Positions 51,965-59,995 are shown, counted from the first letter of the stretch. The stretch is DNA of 64,000 nt from Gammaproteobacteria bacterium (GCA_016218365.1 JACREF010000005.1:64130-128129); one strand, 5' to 3'. A program made the numbers and translations. The notes: a model not told the origin generated them from the letters alone.

Positions 51965-52567
51965 ATGAAAAAAGACCTCACCGACCGCCGGATGCTGCGC
52001 ACCCGGGCCTTGCTGCACGAGGCGCTGATCAGCCTGATCCTGAAAAAAGGCTATGACGGCATCACGATCCAGGACATCATCGACAAGGCCAATGTGGGAC
52101 GCTCGACATTTTATGCCCATTACACCGGCAAGGAGGATTTGCTGCGCAGCGGCTTCACGCACCTGCGCGAGCTACTGCTTGAACAGCAAAAACAGGCGCT
52201 GGCCAAGCGTGGCGATCCCAAGGCACGCAGCCTGGGGTTCAGCCTGGCGATGTTTGAACATGCCCTCGAACACCGGGAGCTTTACATGGCATTGGTCGGT
52301 CAACGCGGCGGCACGGTGGTGATGCAGCAGCTACGCAAGGTGTTGGCAGAACTGGTGCATGATGACATCGCCGCGACGCTGAAAATAACCACGCCCGATG
52401 CAAAGAAACGCGAAGTCATCGTTGAATTTGTCGTCGGCGCATTCATCACCCTTCTGACCTGGTGGCTCGACCACAAGGCAAAGATATCCCCGGCCGAAAT
52501 CGATAGTATCTTCCGGGAGCTCGTGCTACATGGGATTACCCGCAGCCAAGACCTGCCGCAGAAGTAA
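51965..52567 (+). CDS. TetR/AcrR-family transcriptional regulator
   Basis: A 200-residue repressor: N-terminal HTH with LLHEALISLILKKGYDGITIQDIIDKANVGRSTFYAHYTGKEDLLRSGF, the canonical TetR DNA-binding region, and a helical ligand/dimer domain. It is divergent from the membrane methyltransferase gene, the likely target. GGAGAG upstream supports the start. Confidence 0.93.
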   Translation: MKKDLTDRRMLRTRALLHEALISLILKKGYDGITIQDIIDKANVGRSTFYAHYTGKEDLLRSGFTHLRELLLEQQKQALAKRGDPKARSLGFSLAMFEHALEHRELYMALVGQRGGTVVMQQLRKVLAELVHDDIAATLKITTPDAKKREVIVEFVVGAFITLLTWWLDHKAKISPAEIDSIFRELVLHGITRSQDLPQK

Positions 52568-52727
52568 ACACATTGGTTACCAGATGAATGGGTTGAGTTT
52601 TCTCTGATCCCAAATATTGCCAAATATTGTTTACCTTTCCGCCAAATATAGGTGCATGATACCGCCATGGCATCCGGCGCCTTCCACCATCAAGCCTGAT
52701 CGATCATTTATCAGCATGGAGAACGAT

Positions 52728-53162
52728 ATGACACTGCAGTTACTGCGCGGCCAGGTGAATCAGTTAACGCCAGCGGCCAGCAATGGTGAAATGGATTGCA
52801 TACTCGGGAAATACAAGGTCAAGATTCATGGTGATCTGGCCCGCTATGTAGGCATCGGAGATGAGATCCTCGTCGCATGCCATCAGAAAAACGACACGTA
52901 TCATACGCTGGCCGCAAGAAACATCGATACAAGCAAAACGATGACCATTGATCTCACCAACAACATCCTGCTCATGCTCGGCAGCGGCTTTATATCCATG
53001 ATGGGCTTTGCAGTCGCCCCGAACGCAGAGTTCATCAGCAGCTTTTTAGAATTTGCCTGTATCGGCCTGGGCCTCATCGGCCTGGTCGGTCTTGGCCTGA
53101 CGATTCGACAAGTCTTTCTGATCAACAGAGCGGGCGCATGGGTTCGCACCGCCGCTCTTTAG
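52728..53162 (+). CDS. Hypothetical two-helix membrane protein
   Basis: A 144-residue protein: a soluble N-part (LLRGQVNQLTPAASNGEMDCILGKYKVKIHGDLARYVGIGDEILVACHQKNDTYHTLAARN) resembling a small beta-rich domain, then two hydrophobic helices (about residues 83-100 and 107-130). ATG 52728 follows GGAGAACG. Family not recognised. It sits at the border of the accessory region. Confidence 0.6.
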   Translation: MTLQLLRGQVNQLTPAASNGEMDCILGKYKVKIHGDLARYVGIGDEILVACHQKNDTYHTLAARNIDTSKTMTIDLTNNILLMLGSGFISMMGFAVAPNAEFISSFLEFACIGLGLIGLVGLGLTIRQVFLINRAGAWVRTAAL

Positions 53163-53355
53163 CATCTTGAAACGAAACCTTCGCAATATATTGCGGTCAG
53201 GCACATACTCTTTGAAGCCACGTGCTGTACTACCATATCTGGAAGAGGTTACAGCGAGGGGTACCCCAAGAAAGTACGGGGACGAAGGTCACATACGGCA
53301 GTTGTTCAAAGAACTCTCATTCCCCCGTTGAGATGTTCATAGTGATATATCGTTT

Positions 53356-53385
53356 GGATGATGAATTGAGTTTTTACTCTGACCC
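53356..53385 (+). repeat. Second copy of the 50.6-kb repeat edge
   Basis: GGATGATGAATTGAGTTTTTAC-type sequence matching 50599-50628 with one mismatch, followed by two TACCCTAAACATT-like units. The surrounding 53163-53415 has no credible gene and includes GGGGACGAAGGTCACAT, another IS/REP-type scar. Confidence 0.7.
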
Positions 53386-53415
53386 TAAACATTACCCTAA
53401 ACATTCCGTTTATCG

Positions 53416-53595
53416 TTACAATTTTTCGTGGAATGCTGGAAATTCACTGTAATGCAAAAGATAGACACCAACAGTTGCAGCAAGCTGCTTTGTGGAAGGG
53501 GTAAAAGTTGAATTTGTAACTACCGCGGCGATATGAGCCTGCTCAAATGCTTTGCCAGTCGTTATCACGGCGCCGTGCTCCCGATACCAAATCAT
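53416..53595 (-). pseudogene. Remnant of an Mrr-like restriction endonuclease domain
   Basis: A 59-codon ORF (ATG 53595, TAA 53416-53418) reads GAVITTGKAFEQAHIAAVVTNSTFTPSTKQLAATVGVYLLHYSEF. This resembles the last strands of Mrr-type restriction endonuclease domains (VVTN-FTP--K-LA---GV-L). The N-terminal catalytic region is absent, so it is a fragment. It lies next to the Abi remnant; assignment is tentative. Confidence 0.4.
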
Positions 53596-53722
53596 GATCG
53601 CATCTATTCATAATGATGCCCTGACTATGCCATAGGCGTCAAAACATTCACAAGGCACTGCTGTCCCAGTACTATCGAGGATTAATCCCTGCCAGACACT
53701 GCGCCAGACTCGATCAAAATGG

Positions 53723-54624
53723 CTATTGCGGCGATGCCCGCCATATCGGCCGGCCTTGCCAGTCATCGGGGAAGCCCATGGCCAAGACATTGGCGACAGG
53801 ATGCTTGTGCAGCAGATCCAGCAGCCGATTTTTCCAATGATGGTCGGGGCTGATGATATTCATAAAGTATTCCAGCATCACCAGCGTGTTATACAACAGC
53901 CTGGGCTCTTGATGGTTCATGCTGCGATAGAGCTGCTCTGGACGGCGCGGTATCTTTATTTGGAAGCTGAGCCGGCGACTCCACAGGCGGCCGTGATGGG
54001 CACAGATGTTCCGCACAATAGTCAGGTGGTGCAAAAATGAAGTCAGCACGGTTTCATCCACGCCGTAGCAACGGGCGATGCCCTGCCGATCCCGGCCATG
54101 CTTTAGCTCGGCGACCCATCTGGACAGCTGCCCTAGCGATATCACCTCTGCCACCACCCAGATCGGCGGCAGGGCGGGGTCAGTGTACGTGTTGTGATAG
54201 TGTGTCACGAACACTTCTTTACTACGGTCCAGCTCATCTTTCAGTTTGTCCAGGCAGCGTTGATACGCCCCCGGGTCTTTGAAGATCGGCTGCTCAAGAT
54301 AGGCATGAGGGCCATACGTGTGGGCGAGATAATGGGCCCATTGAGCACGGATCGACACTTCTAAGCGTTCGATGGCGTCCATGATAAGCAATCGTAATTC
54401 ACGATCAAAGATATACAGGTTCAGCACATCTTCAAATGTGACGCCTGCCCGAAAGGCATGGGAGGCGTGATCGGCTTCAAATGAAAGCCAGTAGGCCCCA
54501 AGGCGGTATAGCTGATATGGTTGAGGTAGTGCCGGGCCTTATCCCTGTCCGGGATTGCCATGCCCCGGCTGACAAGCAGGTCAATCTGCTGATCGATGGT
54601 CGTGGCGGGTTTGGAAAACTTCAT
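53723..54624 (-). pseudogene. Abi_2 family (AbiD/AbiF) abortive-infection gene, frameshifted
   Basis: The frame from ATG 54624 reads MKFSKPATTIDQQIDLLVSRG and [13 protein letters not shown], then shifts near 54507. The continuing Abi_2 sequence ([48 protein letters not shown]) is in the next frame to 53723. One missing T (TAT-TAC read as TATAC) explains it, and the repaired product would be about 300 residues, normal for the family. The HEPN RNase motif RxxxxH is present in [12 protein letters not shown]. Upstream are a promoter and an intrinsic terminator. As it stands it is inactive unless frameshifting occurs. Confidence 0.85.
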
Positions 54625-54637
54625 TTCCCTGGCCCCG

Positions 54638-54692
54638 AAAAAAAGAAACCCCCCATGGTGCGCTTCCGAGGAGAGGCGTGGGGGGTGTTGTT
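54638..54692 (-). ncRNA. Short leader RNA ending in an intrinsic terminator before the Abi_2 gene
   Basis: From a predicted start near 54692 the transcript contains CCCCCCA (complement of 54679-54685) pairing with TGGGGGG (complement of 54649-54655), 23 bases apart, then a U-rich tail from the A-run at 54638-54648. The stem is only 14 bases before the Abi_2 ATG. The layout of a strong terminator between a short RNA and a HEPN toxin gene is what is seen in RNA-antitoxin systems. Alternatively it is a simple attenuator. Confidence 0.6.
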
Positions 54693-54698
54693 GCAAAT

Positions 54699-54727
54699 AG
54701 TATCGGGCATCCTTTCCCCAAACTCAA
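54699..54727 (-). promoter_or_regulatory. Promoter for the Abi_2 leader RNA
   Basis: On the minus strand TTGAGT (54727-54722), a 17-bp spacer and GATACT (54704-54699) form a good sigma-70 pair directly before the leader RNA. Confidence 0.55.
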
Positions 54728-54815
54728 GCGATATGAACAGGCTGAATATGTTACTCAGAATAATCCTGAGTGTCTATTTACAGACATCGCACTAATGATT
54801 TTCTAAAACAGTGAG

Positions 54816-55001
54816 TTATAGATCCAGCCTGTGCGCGGCGGGGTGCCCGATCAGCGGGTGACGCTGCAATACCGAGGTGGCATCGACGATCGCTTCACCC
54901 GCCGTCATGGCGAGATCCGGTGCGTCCTGTTCGAGAAATTGGAATATCCGTTCGAGGTCGGACAGTACGCGCCCGGTGAAATGCACGGTGGGCATGAGCA
55001 T
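54816..55001 (-). pseudogene. ParE/RelE-type toxin, C-terminus lost
   Basis: Starts MLMPTVHFTGRVLSDLERIFQFLEQDAPDLA, a ParE N-terminus, and reaches GHPAAHRLDL before TAA; the last third of the family (the LVISRG..GYVALYR strands) is missing. Homology stops near 54820, where unrelated AT-rich sequence begins, indicating a deletion or recombination junction. Its ATG shares one base with the TGA of the repaired antitoxin frame. Confidence 0.75.
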
Positions 55002-55326
55002 CACCGCGTGGTGCGTTTGGCTGTGCGCTTCCTGGCCTTGGTGTCGGTGCCGGTGACGGGTTTGGGGCGCTTCGCGGACGTGCCGGCGGTGCGCGCGAGG
55101 ATGTAGCCTGCACGTCTTCCATCGCATAGAGTGCGCCGCCGGCATCCACCTCGGTGGCAGAGGCGATGGCGTCACTGATAAAAGACTGCCGCATTTCAGC
55201 TAAACGGGCCTGGGTTTCCAGCGCCTCGACCATGAAGGCGTGCGGAGTCCTGCCGGACGCCTGAGCGACGGATGCAATGCGCGCCTTCAATTCTTCAGGC
55301 AGTTTCAGCGTGGTGGTGGATGCCAT
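55001..55326 (-). pseudogene. ParD/CopG-type (ribbon-helix-helix) antitoxin, frameshifted
   Basis: The N-terminus MASTTTLKLPEELKARIASVAQASGRTPHAFMVEAL is a ribbon-helix-helix DNA-binding domain. After YAMEDVQ (near 55110) the natural continuation GYILARTAGTSAKRPKPVTGTDTK...RTTR lies in another frame and ends at TGA 55003-55001, overlapping the toxin start. A one-base loss in GTGCA-GGCTAC explains it. In the present frame the protein runs on as an unrelated Pro/Arg-rich tail to 54895. Confidence 0.78.
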
Positions 55327-55377
55327 GACGGTCCCCTTACAAAGGTACCACCAAGGTAAAACCTTGACGCGGGCTCG

Positions 55378-55680
55378 TCAATTGGCCTTGAGCATTTCAA
55401 TTGAGTCTGACCCTTTGGACTCTCTGGCAGTAATCGAATAAATAAATCTGTCCCCGTTTCTGGTCCGAAACTGACAGGTATCCAGATGTCGCCACACTCG
55501 CTCTTCGGCATGGTCCCGGCAGGACAACCCATGCCCACACTGCGGGCAGCTCCACACCGTCCCATCCTCATGCTCCACCCAGATGTCTACCCGCTGACCC
55601 GCCACATCCAGGTTAACCCGCTCCACAGTCCAGGGCTTATCCAGCCCCAATACCTGCCGGTACAGATCGGTGTCTCGCAT
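55378..55680 (-). pseudogene. ISL3-family transposase, N-terminal fragment
   Basis: MRDTDLYRQVLGLDKPWTVERVNLDVAGQRVDIWVEHEDG, the zinc motif CPQCGHGLSC and EERVWRHLDTCQF are the start of ISL3 transposases. Similarity ends at about 55463 where a copy of the 28-bp AAATCTGTCCCC repeat begins; the catalytic domain is absent. The rest of the ORF is repeat-derived. Confidence 0.82.
55435..55462 (+). repeat. 28-bp direct repeat, copy 1
   Basis: CGAATAAATAAATCTGTCCC... extending to 55462; identical to 55745-55772. It interrupts the ISL3 remnant on its downstream side. Confidence 0.85.
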
Positions 55681-55744
55681 GAAGGCTTCCTCTTAAAACT
55701 TCCTTCATACATAATCTATCAACCCACGGCAATTCCGGAAGGAC

Positions 55745-55772
55745 CGAATAAATAAATCTGTCCCCGTTTCTG
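55745..55772 (+). repeat. 28-bp direct repeat, copy 2
   Basis: Identical to 55435-55462 and in the same orientation, 310 bp away. The GGGGACAGATTTATT core is common beside IS200-like/RAYT elements in Gammaproteobacteria. The two copies bracket the ISL3 fragment. Confidence 0.85.
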
Positions 55773-56052
55773 CCGTTTCTGCGTTTGATGCCGAGCCACA
55801 GCTTCTGTGAGCAACGTATTGGACACGGTGTGGCACCGAGTATTTTGTGGGGCGCCTGCAGGCGCCAGGGGCCGCTCAGGCTACATCGAGCAGGCCTTGA
55901 TCCCGATGGGTGACTGATGCGGATGGTTTCATCCGACATCAACAGCGGAAAGACCGGGCGCGAACAGGGCGAAGCGATGGCAAGCAGGCAGCGCCAACAT
56001 CGTTGGCAGAAATGTTATTGTCCACTTGCAGGAAGCTGGCTAATAGGTGTCC
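55773..56052. other. Non-coding remnant sequence before the TIR gene
   Basis: No convincing gene. It contains a palindrome around GGCGCCTGCAGGCGCC (55851-55866). Likely decayed mobile-element DNA. Confidence 0.5.
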
Positions 56053-58530
56053 CTAAATATTTTTCACTTTTCTAAAATGATCCTGAAAGCTGCGTAGTAT
56101 TTTATCCTTTGTATCTAATGGATAATCTGTTAAACCACTTAATAGAACCTTCTCACCTCCTTCGAGGTTTCCTTCATATCCCATCAGATAGGCCTTTTGT
56201 TTTGTGAACGTTCTTTCAGAAATTGCATGCGATTTATGAAGCTTCTCTAATTCTGTCATAGCCTCTTTCATGCATAAAATGTCACCGCCTTTAACGGCTA
56301 ACTCGAATTTCATAAGATAAGGATAATGAATATCATGGTATGTGCTTATTGCATCATTGATAACATTTATGGCACCCCTATAGTCACTGCAGCATCTCGC
56401 CAAGTAGAGCGCTTTCGATGTCATTGCCATTTGACGGCCCACATCAGACCCACTACTTTCGAGCTCTTCATATAACATTCGCAACGTGTCCTTATGCTGA
56501 AAATAATCATTGCTATAAATCAGACAATTAAAATAAGCATGTACATGGTGAATATTACCTCTATTTTCCGAATAGTTTTGCCTCGCATAAATTAAGGCGC
56601 TGTCGTACTCTTCAATCTGTATAAGCACCTGCACAAGCTCTCTTTTTGCACGCGCGCCGACATATTGTTTATTTAGGATAGGCTCCAGCCTGCTAATAGC
56701 ATCTCTATGCCTGCCTTTAAGTCTATAATAATATCCTAGTAAAAAATTGTGCTCGTCACCCTGAATATTTTGCACTTCCCTTAAAAGCCTATCATTTTTG
56801 AGCCTCGCCAAAGAGAGACAAAGGTAATATCTTACATCAGAAACAAAATCTGCGTCCAAGTTGCTTGCTCTATCGAGCAAAATATCAGCTAATTCGATTA
56901 TGCGCTCATAGCCCTTGCGCTTTTGATAAAGATCCTTCATGCATCGAAGCATGTGAGAGGGGATAATTTTTGAATAATTTATATTAACACCCTCCTCTAG
57001 CGCCTCTTTAACTGAAAATAGATAATCAGAAGAGTCACGATCCAACCATTTATCTTCCTCTATAAAGGTTTTTACATGTTTCTTTATCCTAATCTTATAC
57101 TCTTCTTTTATCTCGAACTGATTTCTTTTAATAAAATCTCTAACCACATCATTTAATCGAATATATATCGCTTCAGATCCAATAAATTCACATATATTTT
57201 CAGCCATCAGCATTTCTAGAACAGGCGCATACTTAGCCTCTTCTACAATATCAAATATAAAATCTATGCTAATAAACTCAAACTGGGCCAAGAGTCTTAT
57301 GAATTGAAGGTATCCTTCATTTTCATCATAATTTCTTAAAAGCACAGAGGCCCTATCTGTGTTATATGCGGTGAGCTGATATACATCTTTTTTCGCCTTA
57401 TCAAGGCCATGTCTTTCGATAAGTTCAATACAAAATATTATTTGATCAGGAAAGCCATAAAACTGTTCAGAAAACATATCAAAATCATGTGCATCCATAA
57501 TAATATTATGAATCTCTAAGAGCTTGCTAAACAACCTTCTCCTCTCTGAGACTGAAAGCTCTGGCAAGTTGATAAACAAATAGCTATCCTTGTTTTTTCT
57601 ATCGCTGTAGCTAACTTTGTACTTCGAGGCACAGGCAATGACAGCCTGATTACTAAGGTGATGGTCGTTAATAATACGGTCAAACCAGCCCGCCACCTCT
57701 CTCTTATAGTTGACGATACAACCGTCATCAAGAACCAGAATAATATCTTTGCTATCTTGCGCCGCCTTAACTAAATTTGCTGCAATATAAATTTTATCAT
57801 TTAGAGACTTATCTATAAGGCTAACAATGTCATCAGTTGCGTCCGCATAACCAAGATCATTTAGCTTTACAATAAAATCCTCGACACTATCATTGCGACC
57901 CAAATAAATTGACGGGTACTCATAACTACTTTTAGTGATATTTGATTTTAATAGTGCGTTCTTAACAAATGTCCGGCGACCAATGGCTGGCAATCCTGAC
58001 ACGATCACGCATTTTGGCTTTGATGCATAGAAATCATCAATTCTTTCCTCAAATTCTTCAAGTTTATCATTTCTCCCAACAAAAAGATTTTGTCGCCTTT
58101 TAACCTCTGGATGATTATCCCAACTGATCTCACGAAGCTTTCCCCGAATCCTTCTTGCAGCAATAGTCGGTCTTGATATTAGCCGGATATTATAATCATC
58201 TTTTAGCCAGCTTTTTATTCTTGAATCATCATGAGTTATGCTGCTATCAATGAGGATCGGGTATATCTTTCGCAGATCACTACTATTCAGCTTGCCATAT
58301 GCCTCATCAAGCTCTTTGCTTACATGTGGCGAGTCAAGAGAATGGTTAGATACAAAAAATACAAATAATGCTGACTTATCAAGACCGAGCAATATTTCGG
58401 AAATCGTTCTCTCACCCTCTTCAAAAGAATACTCATCGTAAATAACATTTTCTTTCCCTAAGCAGTTAGCGACGATCCTGACATAGCGATCTTTATCCTT
58501 ACTTGAATGCGATAAAAAAGCTCTAATCAT
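56053..58530 (-). CDS. TIR-NTPase-TPR (NLR-like) protein, candidate antiphage effector
   Basis: An 825-residue cytoplasmic protein from an AT-rich gene unlike the backbone. Residues 1-130 are a TIR domain (IRAFLSHSSKDKDRYVRIVANCLG) with the catalytic-type Glu73 in SLDSPHVSKELDEAYG, suggesting NADase activity. Residues 145-480 are a STAND/NB-ARC-like NTPase: FVGRNDKLEEFEE, P-loop GLPAIGRRT at 179-187 with Arg where Lys is usual, Walker B ILVLDDG (264-270), ELSVSERRRLF and a GFPD motif (359-362). Residues about 520-825 are TPR-like helical repeats. AAGGGATGG precedes the ATG. It stands alone between IS debris and tRNA-Asn. The architecture matches bacterial NLR-like immune proteins; the Arg substitution is unusual. 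Confidence 0.85.
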   Translation of the reverse strand: MIRAFLSHSSKDKDRYVRIVANCLGKENVIYDEYSFEEGERTISEILLGLDKSALFVFFVSNHSLDSPHVSKELDEAYGKLNSSDLRKIYPILIDSSITHDDSRIKSWLKDDYNIRLISRPTIAARRIRGKLREISWDNHPEVKRRQNLFVGRNDKLEEFEERIDDFYASKPKCVIVSGLPAIGRRTFVKNALLKSNITKSSYEYPSIYLGRNDSVEDFIVKLNDLGYADATDDIVSLIDKSLNDKIYIAANLVKAAQDSKDIILVLDDGCIVNYKREVAGWFDRIINDHHLSNQAVIACASKYKVSYSDRKNKDSYLFINLPELSVSERRRLFSKLLEIHNIIMDAHDFDMFSEQFYGFPDQIIFCIELIERHGLDKAKKDVYQLTAYNTDRASVLLRNYDENEGYLQFIRLLAQFEFISIDFIFDIVEEAKYAPVLEMLMAENICEFIGSEAIYIRLNDVVRDFIKRNQFEIKEEYKIRIKKHVKTFIEEDKWLDRDSSDYLFSVKEALEEGVNINYSKIIPSHMLRCMKDLYQKRKGYERIIELADILLDRASNLDADFVSDVRYYLCLSLARLKNDRLLREVQNIQGDEHNFLLGYYYRLKGRHRDAISRLEPILNKQYVGARAKRELVQVLIQIEEYDSALIYARQNYSENRGNIHHVHAYFNCLIYSNDYFQHKDTLRMLYEELESSGSDVGRQMAMTSKALYLARCCSDYRGAINVINDAISTYHDIHYPYLMKFELAVKGGDILCMKEAMTELEKLHKSHAISERTFTKQKAYLMGYEGNLEGGEKVLLSGLTDYPLDTKDKILRSFQDHFRKVKNI

Positions 58531-58821
58531 GTCGACACCATCCCTTATAAATACTAATGATTGGAAAAAATTCGCAAAGTGTCGCAGCTACCTAACCTGC
58601 GATTGACCAACCCCAGCTCTCGTTTTACTAATCAGGGTTTGAGCTATAACAGCTACCGATAATAGCGATACTTGCTACCGCCGGCTACGGATTAATCCCT
58701 GCCCAGCCTAAGCAGCCATTCGTTGCAAGGCATGGAATACGAAAAATAAATGACGCCACAGCGCCAAGGTATGTTGCCATGCCCTGTCACTGCGGAACGA
58801 TCATCTAGGGGGTGAAAATAA
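58531..58821. other. Spacer between TIR gene and tRNA-Asn
   Basis: Holds the likely promoter of the TIR gene (TTTATAAG and TAGTATTT boxes 15-30 bp before the ATG) and a 15-bp sequence GGATTAATCCCTGCC at 58689-58703 that also occurs at 53679-53693. No gene seen. Confidence 0.5.
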
Positions 58822-58850
58822 CAAGGCCTGGACGCACTCTCCAGGCCTTG
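58822..58850 (-). terminator. Intrinsic terminator of tRNA-Asn
   Basis: CAAGGCCTGGA and its complement (11 bp, loop of 7) followed on the minus strand by TTATTTT, 6 bp after the tRNA end. Confidence 0.85.
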
Positions 58851-58856
58851 GGAATA

Positions 58857-58932
58857 TGGCTCCCCGAGCAAGACTCGAACTTGCGACCAACGGATTAACA
58901 GTCCGCTGCTCTACCGACTGAGCTATCGGGGA
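58857..58932 (-). tRNA. tRNA-Asn (anticodon GUU)
   Basis: 76 bases on the minus strand from TCCCCGA to encoded CCA. Acceptor stem TCCCCGA/TCGGGGA, D arm AGCTCAGTCGGTAGAGC, anticodon loop ACTGTTAATC giving GUU, T arm GTTCGAGTC. It marks the end of the accessory island and is a typical integration point. Confidence 0.97.
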
Positions 58933-59076
58933 TCGGTTGAGCCGGCTATATTACTGATCGGCTTTCCAAAGGTCAACCCGGGCGCGCGCTGGATCGGCGG
59001 CTAAGGTCTTGTATTTACGATGACTGCGCTGAATTCGCCGCCGTCTTGGCGGGCATCTTCAGCTCGTGCGGGATGC

Positions 59077-59871
59077 CTAGGCCGGCAAGGCCGACACGCT
59101 GACCGGCCGGCCCAGCAAGGCGGCCATGACCGGCTGCGCGGCCGCGGCCGGCCCACTACTATAGAAGCGCTCGCTGCCCGCCCGGCCCTCGTCGGCGAGC
59201 GCGTCGATCTCCCTCAGCCGGTGCATCAGCTGCCGCGCCACCGCCGGACTGGGGTCGATGATGATCATGTGCGGGCCGGCCACCTGACGGATCAACGGTA
59301 GTAGATACGGATAATGGGTGCAGCCCAGCACCAGGTGATCGACGCCCTGCGCCAGCAATGGCGCGATGGCCTGCTCGACCCGCTGGCGGATGTCCGGGGT
59401 GTTAAGCTGCCCGCGCTCGACGGCCTCGACCCAACCCGGACAGGGCTGGACCAGCACCTTGCGGCCCTGACCATAACTGGCGACCAGCGCGGCGAAGCGG
59501 TCGCTGTTCAAGGTACTGTGGGTCGCCAGGATGCCGACGACGCCGGTGGCGGTGGACATCACCGCCGGCTTGACCGCCGGCTCGATGCCGATGATCGGGA
59601 TCGCATAGCGGGTGCGCAGGGTCGTGATCGCGGCCGCGGTCGCGCTGTTGCAGGCAACTACAATCCCCTTGACCTGCTGCGTGAGCAGAAACTCGCTGAT
59701 CGCCAGCGCGCGTTCGATGATCTGCGCGGCCGGTTTCGTGCCATAGGGCAGGTAGGCGGTGTCGGCGACATAGATCAGGTCTTCGTGCGGCAGCAGGCGC
59801 TGGATCTGCGCCAGCACGGTCAGGCCGCCGAGGCCGGAGTCAAAAATCCCGATGGGACGATTATCTGTCAT
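59077..59871 (-). CDS. murI: Glutamate racemase
   Basis: Makes D-glutamate for peptidoglycan. The 264-residue protein has IGIFDSGLGGLTVL, the two catalytic cysteines in VVACNSATA and LGCTHYPYLLPL, and YVADTAYLPYGTK. ATG 59871 is the family start; upstream in-frame sequence overlaps the divergent Smr gene. The protein ends in a short Ala/Val-rich tail. Confidence 0.96.
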   Translation of the reverse strand: MTDNRPIGIFDSGLGGLTVLAQIQRLLPHEDLIYVADTAYLPYGTKPAAQIIERALAISEFLLTQQVKGIVVACNSATAAAITTLRTRYAIPIIGIEPAVKPAVMSTATGVVGILATHSTLNSDRFAALVASYGQGRKVLVQPCPGWVEAVERGQLNTPDIRQRVEQAIAPLLAQGVDHLVLGCTHYPYLLPLIRQVAGPHMIIIDPSPAVARQLMHRLREIDALADEGRAGSERFYSSGPAAAAQPVMAALLGRPVSVSALPA

Positions 59872-59995
59872 GGGCGCTATTCTAGCAGCCTGCTTCAATC
59901 CGCGCTGAGGGGCGACGCGGCCTTGGACCCGGCCTGTGGCGCCGCCCCCACGGCGCCATGTTACGATAATCACTGGGACCGCGGGTGATGCAGCG

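Noticed and set aside
53222-53452. 76-residue plus-strand ORF after the two-helix membrane gene
   Set aside because: It is built largely from dispersed repeat sequence (GGGGACGAAGGTCACAT and the TTTACTCTGACCC module) and has no family signature.
54481-54795. Plus-strand ORF across the Abi_2 start and leader
   Set aside because: Antisense shadow; the minus strand has the family match, promoter and terminator.
55486-55755. Plus-strand ORF opposite the ISL3 fragment
   Set aside because: Antisense to the recognisable transposase zinc-finger segment.
55637-55942. 101-residue minus-strand ORF beside the ISL3 remnant
   Set aside because: It reads through a copy of the 28-bp repeat and a palindrome; composition is not protein-like.
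58857-58932. Duplicated tRNA-Asn 3' end as an att site at the far edge of the island
   Set aside because: No second copy of the tRNA 3' segment was found around 52.6-53.7 kb; no integrase gene is in the window.
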